From: an uncultured Bacteroidales bacterium | Lineage (GTDB): Bacteria > Bacteroidota > Bacteroidia > Bacteroidales > UBA932 | NCBI GenBank assembly: GCA_945982095.1 | Contig: CAMFRR010000061.1 | Location: 1-6,155, forward strand | DNA length: 6,155 bases | Reading direction: 5' to 3' | Part shown: one piece after another, positions 1-6,155 of the stretch | Position numbering within the stretch: the stretch's first letter is position 1 | How the letters are laid out: the number at the start of each line of letters is the position of its first letter | Notes under the pieces: model-generated | Told to the model about the DNA's origin: nothing | Database searches by the model: none | What the model saw: only the letters and a program-made list of their open reading frames with translations | Position numbers and translations under genes: made by a program

Positions 1-1895
1 GATAAAGTTGAGCTTATGGCCAGCCCTTCGGCGAAGTATGACGCAGAAGGATCGGGCGGAATAATAAACATCAAGACAAGGAAGGGCTTCATGCAGGGCC
101 TGAGCGGCAACGTGAACATGACCGGGGAATACAAGTTCAGGCCTTGGCGCACAAGCAGCGTCAGGTATGGATTGGACGGAAACGCCAGTGCGAATATTAT
201 GTACAAAACTGACAAGACCTACACTATGTTCACTTATACTCCTGATTATGGGGAAGACAGCGAGGCTGTGGTGGAGAAGAAAATGTTCGGAGATGATTAC
301 AGGAACATGCAGGAATCTTTGACCAATATGGACATAGTCAGAAGCGGACATAACGTGAAACTGCAGCACGACTGGCATATAGGAAGCAATGACATTGTGG
401 GTGCGATAGCCAACGTCAGGTTCAATGACAACAGATATGTGCCGCATGAGAACAGCATAATCAGCAATTATTATGACTGGGAAACTGAGAACCAGAGGCT
501 GTATTCACGCCTGGACAGCAGGACGGAGCAGTTGGGCAAAGGCAATTTCGCTCATGTAAACTTAAATTACACCCATAGCTTTGACGAGTCACGCGCATCA
601 TCTTTGATAATGAACGCCGACTATAGCCGAAACCAATCCATAGAAGACAACACCCAATACAACATATGGAAAATTAAGGATGAACATTCTGATCTGAAGG
701 ATTACGGATTCTTCGAAAACAACAACCGCACCCTACACCTCGTATCGGTAAAATCTGATTACAGCAGCGTATTCTGGAAACAGACAGGACGTATTGAAGC
801 CGGCCTCAAAGTTGCCATGTCTTTCACGGACAACAAGTTCAAGCATTTCGACTATAATACGGACACTCAGCCTTGGGAACTGCCTGTCACTGCATCCACA
901 ATGGATAATTTCAATTATATAGAATGGATTGCCGCAGCATACGTAAACGTAGCGAAGCAGTTCAATCCCAAGTGGAACGCCCAGCTGGGCCTCAGAAGCG
1001 AGGCTACCTTCACCAAGGGATTGTGGCAGGACAGCGCTCCGACTTCGGACAGATACATCAATTTCTTCCCTAATGCTACAGTGAGCTGGATGCCAAGCCA
1101 GAAGTATATCTTTTCACTTAATTATGCTGCACGAATTAGCCGTCCAAAGTACTGGCAGCTTAACCCTTACAAAAGCTATATCAACGCCACGACATATGTA
1201 CAGGGCAAGGCTGACATGAGACCTGAATATACGCACAACCTTTCCCTTACGGCCATACTCTTCGGCAGGATGAGCATTAATGTAGGCTACTCCAAGATAT
1301 TGGGATCCAATTCTATGCAGATTCCCACCTTTGACAGCAGCACAGGCACAATGGTCTGAGATATGACAATTCCGGCAATATGGACGTGGCATCTGTCAGC
1401 GCAGGCATTTCGGAACAGCCTATCACAAAATGGTGGAACTTCACTGCAAACCTCTCATATTCATATACTTCTTTCAAAGCCTATCCTGGACTGTATACAG
1501 GCATGGTGAACGAGCTCAACAATAAAGGCGGCCATTTTTTCGGCTATGCTTCAACTACATTCTATCTGCCTCTGAACTTCAAGACAGGAATATCAGGCTG
1601 GTACAGCAGCGGACAGAGCGTGGGATTCTACAAGATTGGTTCATTGTGGACCCTGGACTACTTCTTGTCCAAGAGTTTCCTGGACGGAAAACTGTCAGTT
1701 GATCTTGCTGTAAGCGACATCTTCGGAGGAAGACAAACTGAAACCAACATTTTCGATGGTGATGTGAAGACATACAGCATAGACCAGAAAAGCACAAGCA
1801 CAGGCATACGTCTTGGAGTCAGCTGGCGCTTCGGCAAAAACACAAGCTCAATGCGCAACAATATTGGCAAGCTTGACGAATCCTCACGTATGTAG
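1..1895 (+). pseudogene. TonB-dependent outer-membrane receptor, 5'-partial and frameshifted
   Basis: This is an outer-membrane beta-barrel receptor that would import a ligand using TonB energy. The reading frame is open from base 1, so the real start lies left of the window and the ATG at 16 is internal. The first visible residues are the end of the plug domain, with the motif PSAKYDAEGSGGIINI. The rest is beta-barrel with aromatic-rich alternating strands, resembling the Bacteroidota 'outer membrane beta-barrel family' (OMP_b-brl_3 type) rather than SusC. Frame 1 stops at TGA 1357-1359, but the barrel continues in frame 3 (YDNSGNMDVASVSAGISE, then PITKWWNF) to the TAG at 1893-1895. One added G near 1358 would restore a VWRYDNSGN junction and about 631 visible residues; roughly 170 N-terminal residues are missing. 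The last strand ends WRF, followed by a polar tail (NNIGKLDESSR) familiar in this family. Ligand unknown. The lesion may be a true mutation or a sequencing error. Confidence 0.85.
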
Positions 1896-1909
1896 CCGGC
1901 CGTCGGCAC

Positions 1910-1964
1910 AAAAAAAGGCCGGAAAGTCTGAAGGGATGCTTCCCCAAAGGCTTTCCGGTCTTTT
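1910..1964. terminator. Bidirectional intrinsic terminator between convergent genes
   Basis: The arm GGCCGGAAAG (1917-1926) pairs with CTTTCCGGTC (1951-1960), with one G.U wobble on the plus-strand RNA. The flanking A-tract (1910-1916) can pair with the T-tract (1961-1964), extending the stem to about 14 bp. The 24-base loop contains a smaller inner GGGA/TCCC hairpin. Each strand's RNA would have a GC-rich stem followed by a U-run: four U on plus, seven on minus. The hairpin sits 14 bp after the receptor stop and 13 bp after the glucanotransferase stop, which is the position expected for a terminator serving both. No expression evidence is available. Confidence 0.85.
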
Positions 1965-1977
1965 AATGTCCCAGGAT

Positions 1978-3840
1978 TTATGACCTTCCCGAATACTTGA
2001 GCATATCCTTGATCTTGGTATTGAGCGTAGCGGCTTGCTCTGAGCAAAGCAGGTCAAGATTGATGTGCACGCGATACTTCCATTTGTTGTCGGCATCTGC
2101 AGGGTCATTGACACGCTCGTTCTGCCAGTCCTCACGGCGGAGTTTCTCATCCATTCCCAGATAATCCTGAAGCGGATGTATAGAAAGCATACATGGGCTA
2201 TGGAAATGGGATGCGAGAATATTGTAAACATCCTCAGTACTGAGTTTGCCCTCATGCTGCATGCGTACAGGAGGCAGGTCGTGGCTTGAAGAAGCGCATA
2301 CGCTGAGATATGGCCAAGGACGTCCTTTCTCCATATTGGTCATTTCCAGAGTTAGAATCTTCCAATGGTTCATAACACCAGGGACGCAATCAGGCACCAT
2401 ACCCAAATCCTCGCCGCAGGCCAGCATACCGCTTGCACTCAGCAGCTCAGGCAGTTTCTTCTCTGCATTCCTGCGCCAAAACTCATCGTGACGATGGTAG
2501 AAGAAGTCATTGTACATAGCTCCGAAACGCTCCTGCTGCCACTGAGGAAGGCTCTGTGAATATGGAGTGATCATAGGCTGGTACATTCCAGGATGACGCG
2601 GATCCTCATGGAAAAGGCCCTCTACAGGCAGGTAAGCATTGCGAATCTCGTCGATAGTGTATGGCAAGGCAGGGTTGAAATAACCGTTGAGACCACACTT
2701 GAACTCATTCTGAATCTCCCATATGCGGAAGAAGCCGAGTATATGGTCTATACGGAAGGCGTCAAAGTACTCGCTCATCTTGCGCAGACGGCTCTTCCAC
2801 CATGCATAGTTGTCTTTGGCCATCTCATCCCAGTTGTAGGTAGGGAAGCCCCAACGCTGGCCTTCTGTACTGAACATGTCAGGCGGCGCGCCTGCGCTGC
2901 AGTCCAGATTGAAAAGCTCAGGATGGAAGTATGCGTCGGCACTGTCCTGACTCACGCCTATAGGCAGGTCACCTTTGAAAGACACGCCTTTGCTACGTGC
3001 ATATTTCACGACAGAGCTGAGCTGTTTGTCCAGATGATACTGCATCCAACGGTAATAATCAGGCTCCAGCTTGTCTCTCTTTGCGCAGAAAGTGCTGTAT
3101 TCATCCAGCCAGTAAGCATTTTCCTTTACGAATTTTTTGTAAGAGGCGCTTTCCATATCCTTGGCACCGTTTGCCTCGAAAGCTTGACGTATGTAAGCCA
3201 TCTTCTCCTTGAAAACGCGAGGATAATCCACATATGGAATCTCGTTGATTGCTTTCTGGGCCTTCTTGAAAGCAGAATCGGCTTTTATGCCTATCTTCTG
3301 GAGGTTAAGGAAGAGAGGATGGAGTCCAAAGCTGGTGATAGGGCTGTATGGGTATGACTCTTTCCACTGTCCTTTGCGAGTAGTGTCAGTGATAGGAAGC
3401 AGCTGAATTATGCTCATACCTGTCTCAGCGGCCCAGTCAACCATATATTTGAGGTCAAGGAACTCGCCTATACCATAGTCTGACGCACTGCGCAAAGAGA
3501 AAACAGGCACTGCGACACCGGCTCCACGAAAGCCCGGACGGTCGAATTTCTCCTGCTGGTGGCGGCGTGGGAAAGGACAGCCGGCCGGAGCCTCTATCCA
3601 TTTCTCCATAATCACCTCACCCTTCTTAGGAGCCTTGCTGCTGTGATTATCCCAATCCATACGGATTATGAGTCCGTCCTGGATTACTGCAAAAAAGTAT
3701 TCCTTGAGGTCAGCGGCCTCAACCTCGGCCTGCCAGAAGTCACCCTCCGACCAGCGCATAGGATAACGGTTCTCCCTGCTGATCAGCCAGAGCACCTGGC
3801 CCCAATCTGTGTGATACTGTAATTGTACTGTGTGTTTCAT
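1978..3840 (-). CDS. malQ: 4-alpha-glucanotransferase (amylomaltase, GH77), compact DPE2/Bacteroides-like form
   Basis: A cytoplasmic enzyme (no signal peptide) that transfers glucan segments between maltose and malto-oligosaccharides, releasing glucose and building longer chains for phosphorolysis. The 620 residues begin with a short starch-binding-like region (about 1-85, TDWGQVLWLI and GDFWQAEVE) and continue as a GH77 barrel from about 105. Family motifs are clear: GDLPIGVSQDSADAY (290-304), APPDMFSTEGQRWGFPTYNW (318-337), AFRIDHILGFFRIWEI with the nucleophile D365, CGEDLG with the acid/base E477, and SSHD with the third acid D521. The C-terminus (PLQDYLGMDEKLR, then ERVNDPAD) matches Bacteroidales homologues. 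It is well below the roughly 890 residues I recall for the Bacteroides form. The ATG lies 21 bp after the GH97 stop and is the first ATG after that in-frame stop; no Shine-Dalgarno is visible. Function is confident because all catalytic residues are present; glucan preference is not determinable. Confidence 0.95.
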   Translation of the reverse strand: MKHTVQLQYHTDWGQVLWLISRENRYPMRWSEGDFWQAEVEAADLKEYFFAVIQDGLIIRMDWDNHSSKAPKKGEVIMEKWIEAPAGCPFPRRHQQEKFDRPGFRGAGVAVPVFSLRSASDYGIGEFLDLKYMVDWAAETGMSIIQLLPITDTTRKGQWKESYPYSPITSFGLHPLFLNLQKIGIKADSAFKKAQKAINEIPYVDYPRVFKEKMAYIRQAFEANGAKDMESASYKKFVKENAYWLDEYSTFCAKRDKLEPDYYRWMQYHLDKQLSSVVKYARSKGVSFKGDLPIGVSQDSADAYFHPELFNLDCSAGAPPDMFSTEGQRWGFPTYNWDEMAKDNYAWWKSRLRKMSEYFDAFRIDHILGFFRIWEIQNEFKCGLNGYFNPALPYTIDEIRNAYLPVEGLFHEDPRHPGMYQPMITPYSQSLPQWQQERFGAMYNDFFYHRHDEFWRRNAEKKLPELLSASGMLACGEDLGMVPDCVPGVMNHWKILTLEMTNMEKGRPWPYLSVCASSSHDLPPVRMQHEGKLSTEDVYNILASHFHSPCMLSIHPLQDYLGMDEKLRREDWQNERVNDPADADNKWKYRVHINLDLLCSEQAATLNTKIKDMLKYSGRS

Positions 3841-3861
3841 GTTATAAGTAGTAGATATAAT
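3841..3861 (-). other. 21-bp intergenic junction between GH97 gene and malQ
   Basis: The spacer is A/T-rich and has no purine-rich Shine-Dalgarno sequence, as is usual for highly A/T-dependent Bacteroidota initiation. It is exactly seven codons long, so the upstream TAA and the malQ ATG are in the same frame. There is no room for a promoter plus terminator here, which supports co-transcription. This is a structural observation; co-transcription is inferred. Confidence 0.6.
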
Positions 3862-6045
3862 TTACTTGAATTGTACGGCAAAACCGCCACCCGGAGCCAT
3901 ATGCAGCTTGAGCTTGTCCTTTGAGCTTACCTTCTTGGTGCTGATAACATAAGCCTGCTCGTTGGTGAAACAGTCGGCATCAGGGGCATCCTGATATATC
4001 ACAGCTGTGAATTTTTCTCCCTCAGGGAGGAAGTCAAGCTTGATGGTGAAATCGCGGGCCTGCTCGTCAGTGACACCGCCCATATACCACTTGCCATCTT
4101 CCTTTCCCTTGCGCGCCACTATTATATAATCCATAGGCTCGGCATCGATATAGCGGCTCTCGCTCCAGTCACAAGGCACATCCTTGATGAACTGGAAAGC
4201 ATCCATATGCTCCATATAATGCTCAGGGGTGTCTGCTGCCATCTGCAGCGGTGAATACATTGTGAGGTACAGGCCCAGCTGTCCGCAAATGGTGCTGTTT
4301 ACATGAGAATCATTGCCGCACCACTTCTTGAGGTCCATTTCGAAAATGCCCGGTGTATAATCCATAGGACCTCCATTGAGGCGGGTGAATGGCAGTATGC
4401 AGGTATGTCCCGGACGTATGCCTCCAAAAGCCTGATACTCGGTTCCCATGGCGCTTTCGTTGCCCACAAGGTTAGGATAAGTGCGGCAAAGTCCTGTAGG
4501 ACGCACTGCTTCATGGGCATTGACCATAATTTTGTGTTTTGCAGCCTCTTTAATGGCGTATAGATAATGGTTTATCATCCACTGGCTGTAGTGATACATG
4601 CCTTCAGGAAGAATGTTTCCCACATATCCGCTCTTAACGGCATCATAGCCATAATCATTCATGAGCTGATATGCAGCCTCCATATGACGCTCGTAGTTGC
4701 GCGGGCTTGAAGAAGTTTCGTGATGCATCATGAGCTTTATGCCCTTTTCGTGAGCATATTCGTTGAGGGCCTTGATGTCAAAATCAGGATATGGAGTAAG
4801 GAAGTCAAATACATAGTCCTTGTTGCAGTTGGCCCAGTCTTCCCAACCTATATTCCATCCCTCGATGAGCAGCTGATCAAAACCGTGCTCGGCGGCAAAG
4901 TCTATGTACTTGCGCACGTTCTCGTTGTTGGCGCTGTGTTTGCCGTGAGGCTTGGCGCTGGCGTAGTCGCTTTCGCCCAGCTTCACTGTCTGGAAATCGG
5001 TTGTGTAGTCCCATCTTCCGTAACCGGCGATCATCTCCCACCAAACGCCCATGTATTTTGTAGGATGTATCCAAGAAACATCCTCCAGGGCACAAGGCTC
5101 GTTGAGGTTCAATATCATGCGTGATGCAAGCTGTTCAGTGGCCTTAGTTGCCACCTGTATGGTACGCCAAGGGGTATTGAAAGGAGTCTGTATCTGACCT
5201 TTCCATCCATCGGCGCCTGGAGTGAGGGCTGTGCTGAGTGTATGGCTGGCTGCATCTACATGCAGGTGCATGCAAGGATATTCCACCAGGGCAGCCTCGT
5301 GTATATTCACATAAAGACCGTTGCGCATCTTCATCTGGAGTGAGCTCTGAACAGATGAATTGTCCACAGGAGTAGTTGAGGAATTGCTGCGAAGCGATGC
5401 GGGCAATTTCTCCGGCACTTCTGAAAGATATGAAGCAGTGTACTCGAATTCCTGAGAGTCGTAATCGCCCGGAATCCACCATGCAAAACAGTCGTCGGCC
5501 ATATGGAACTGGGTGAGCTCGTCCTTGATCACCATATATCCGTGCTTCTGGCCTGAAGGGAATTCATAGCGGAAAGCCAGACCGTCATTGAAGATACGGA
5601 AACGCATATTCATCTTGTAAACGCCGTCGTTGCTGCATTTCTCCATTACTGCCAGCATCTCGTTGTAATTGTTGCGTATGCTGCTTTCCTCGCCCCATAC
5701 AGGCTCCCAGGTCTCGTCAAAGGAAGAATGGGTAATTTCCTTGACAGTGAAGCCACCGTTGAGCATTATACCCGGATGAAGGTCTTTCTTGATGACGCCT
5801 CCGTCCTTTGCGAAGCTTATGTCTTCAGATTTGAGCACACCCCTCATTTCGAAGCCCAGGCCCGAAGGGAGAATAACAGAGGTTTCGCCATAATTGAGGC
5901 TATATGTAGGACATCCGTCCTGGAGCCAGAAGTCTGCATGCAGTTTGCCGTCAGGCGATTCCATGCAGTATTTGTTTACTTGTGCCGATGCTGCGATACA
6001 GGCAAACGCAGCAAAGCAGGATATTGCAATTTTTGAGAAATTCAT
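3862..6045 (-). CDS. susB: GH97 alpha-glucosidase, SusB type, periplasmic
   Basis: A calcium-dependent inverting alpha-glucosidase that cleaves glucose from the non-reducing ends of malto-oligosaccharides. The 727 residues match SusB of Bacteroides thetaiotaomicron closely in length and motifs. Residues 1-21 are a signal peptide (K5, hydrophobic core 6-18, A-S-A cleavage before Q22), placing it in the periplasm. An N-terminal beta-sandwich spans about 23-290, the catalytic barrel about 300-610, and a C-terminal beta domain follows. HHETS gives E443, VNAHEAVRPTG gives E512, and GNESAMGTEY gives E536. Their spacing (69 and 24) equals that of SusB E439, E508 and E532. The two base glutamates argue for the inverting subgroup rather than the retaining GH97 alpha-galactosidases, which use an aspartate nucleophile. 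An in-frame TAA at 6058-6060 lies four codons before the ATG, fixing the start. It follows another gene by 25 bp and precedes malQ by 21 bp, as in one operon. Confidence 0.97.
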   Translation of the reverse strand: MNFSKIAISCFAAFACIAASAQVNKYCMESPDGKLHADFWLQDGCPTYSLNYGETSVILPSGLGFEMRGVLKSEDISFAKDGGVIKKDLHPGIMLNGGFTVKEITHSSFDETWEPVWGEESSIRNNYNEMLAVMEKCSNDGVYKMNMRFRIFNDGLAFRYEFPSGQKHGYMVIKDELTQFHMADDCFAWWIPGDYDSQEFEYTASYLSEVPEKLPASLRSNSSTTPVDNSSVQSSLQMKMRNGLYVNIHEAALVEYPCMHLHVDAASHTLSTALTPGADGWKGQIQTPFNTPWRTIQVATKATEQLASRMILNLNEPCALEDVSWIHPTKYMGVWWEMIAGYGRWDYTTDFQTVKLGESDYASAKPHGKHSANNENVRKYIDFAAEHGFDQLLIEGWNIGWEDWANCNKDYVFDFLTPYPDFDIKALNEYAHEKGIKLMMHHETSSSPRNYERHMEAAYQLMNDYGYDAVKSGYVGNILPEGMYHYSQWMINHYLYAIKEAAKHKIMVNAHEAVRPTGLCRTYPNLVGNESAMGTEYQAFGGIRPGHTCILPFTRLNGGPMDYTPGIFEMDLKKWCGNDSHVNSTICGQLGLYLTMYSPLQMAADTPEHYMEHMDAFQFIKDVPCDWSESRYIDAEPMDYIIVARKGKEDGKWYMGGVTDEQARDFTIKLDFLPEGEKFTAVIYQDAPDADCFTNEQAYVISTKKVSSKDKLKLHMAPGGGFAVQFK

Positions 6046-6070
6046 ACTGTGAAATAATTATTTAGTCGTT
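6046..6070 (-). other. 25-bp A/T-rich leader before susB
   Basis: This short spacer separates the stop of the upstream gene (6071-6073) from the susB ATG. It contains a perfect 12-base palindrome, AAATAATTATTT (6052-6063), and no Shine-Dalgarno sequence. The spacing is too short for an obvious independent promoter and I see no TTTG / TAnnTTTG pair, so susB is probably translated from a longer upstream transcript. Any role for the palindrome is speculative; A/T richness close to the start may simply keep the site unstructured. Confidence 0.5.
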
Positions 6071-6155
6071 TTACTCTGCTGTTATCTCATAATTCCAAGG
6101 TTCTGCCATATCAAGAGAGACAACTTTTTTTAGTGCGCTGGATGAGAGCGTCATT
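6071..6155 (-). CDS. C-terminal end of an upstream operon gene (possibly a GH13 amylase)
   Basis: The minus strand is open from the window edge to the TAA at 6071-6073, giving 27 visible residues that end VSLDMAEPWNYEITAE. The ATG at the very edge is probably internal, since 27 codons would be very short for a gene. The tail, with a short strand and an 'EPWxYEI' ending, resembles the last strand of the C-terminal beta domain of many GH13 amylases, where the chain often ends in a similar L-x-P-W-x-Y-x-I pattern. That would suit a gene placed before susB in a starch operon. A SusE/SusF-like protein or an unrelated protein cannot be excluded. The reading frame and its position 25 bp before susB are seen directly; the family is a weak inference. 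Confidence 0.5.
   Translation of the reverse strand, partial: MTLSSSALKKVVSLDMAEPWNYEITAE

Noticed and set aside
1380..1895. An independent 171-residue gene starting at the ATG at 1380
   Set aside because: The protein is the C-terminal barrel of the preceding receptor, and coding similarity continues upstream of the ATG (YDNSGN) to the frameshift point, so it is a fragment of the same gene.
1895..1907. A small GCCG/CGGC hairpin just after the receptor stop
   Set aside because: Only four base pairs with a five-base loop and no U-tract of its own; the adjacent 1910-1964 hairpin is the convincing terminator.
1658..2255. Minus-strand open frames overlapping the receptor 3' end, the terminator and the malQ 3' end
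   Set aside because: They run through the hairpin terminator and overlap conserved coding sequence in other frames; the translations are low-complexity and family-less.
2593..3357. A 254-codon plus-strand open frame opposite malQ
   Set aside because: It is fully antisense to a gene with complete GH77 motifs, has no recognisable domain, and its length follows from the codon composition of the opposite strand.
3841..3864. A SusB-MalQ fusion by stop-codon readthrough, since the two genes share a frame across the 21-bp gap
   Set aside because: SusB is exported and MalQ acts in the cytoplasm, so a fusion would make no sense; same-frame spacing occurs by chance one time in three.
4720..5124. A 134-codon plus-strand open frame opposite susB
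   Set aside because: Antisense shadow of the strongly conserved GH97 catalytic domain; no family resemblance and no plausible start context.
5998..6018. A possible lipoprotein signal in SusB around C10 or C16
   Set aside because: The residues before each cysteine (A-I-S and A-F-A) do not fit a good lipobox, while an A-S-A signal peptidase I site follows at residues 19-21.
6052..6063. The palindrome AAATAATTATTT as an operator
   Set aside because: It is short, all A/T and located between two closely spaced co-directional genes with no promoter signature; chance is a sufficient explanation.
1..6155. Mobile elements, CRISPR arrays, tRNA/rRNA genes, riboswitches
   Set aside because: No transposase, terminal repeats, spaced direct repeats or RNA-gene signatures were seen; apart from short gaps, the longest being 82 bp, the window is covered by the genes listed.

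Overview
The window looks like a chromosomal segment from a member of the Bacteroidota, most likely the Bacteroidales (Bacteroides/Prevotella-like gut lineages). Three things point there: a SusB-type GH97 alpha-glucosidase, a DPE2/Bacteroides-like 4-alpha-glucanotransferase, and an outer-membrane beta-barrel receptor of the TonB-dependent kind whose plug-end motif is typical of that phylum. Start codons lack clear Shine-Dalgarno sequences and are preceded by A/T-rich leaders, which also fits. No finer taxonomic call is safe from the sequence alone.

Layout. Positions 1-1895 (+) hold the C-terminal three quarters of a TonB-dependent outer-membrane receptor. It is cut by the window edge at its 5' end and carries an apparent one-base deletion near 1356-1359 that splits it into two frames. 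A compact hairpin at 1910-1964, with A- and T-tracts on its two sides, lies between the convergent genes and looks like a shared bidirectional terminator. On the minus strand, transcribed right to left, are: the last 27 codons of an unidentified gene (6155-6071), a GH97 alpha-glucosidase (6045-3862) and a 4-alpha-glucanotransferase (3840-1978). They are separated by only 25 and 21 bp, so they very probably form one transcript whose promoter lies beyond the right edge.

How the genes work together. The GH97 enzyme has a signal peptide and all three catalytic glutamates of SusB. It should release glucose from malto-oligosaccharides in the periplasm. The glucanotransferase has no signal peptide and should rearrange imported maltose and maltodextrins in the cytoplasm. 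The pair is therefore the downstream part of a starch/maltodextrin utilisation operon. The gene entering from the right edge may be the end of an amylase, but only its tail is visible. No SusC/SusD pair is visible, and the receptor on the plus strand is not a SusC-type protein by its visible parts and is not co-transcribed with the starch genes.

Novelty. I see no convincing undescribed system. The points most worth a second look are the receptor frameshift and the unusually compact architecture of the glucanotransferase: a reduced N-terminal starch-binding region, a short insert between the catalytic residues, and a shortened segment after the third catalytic acid.
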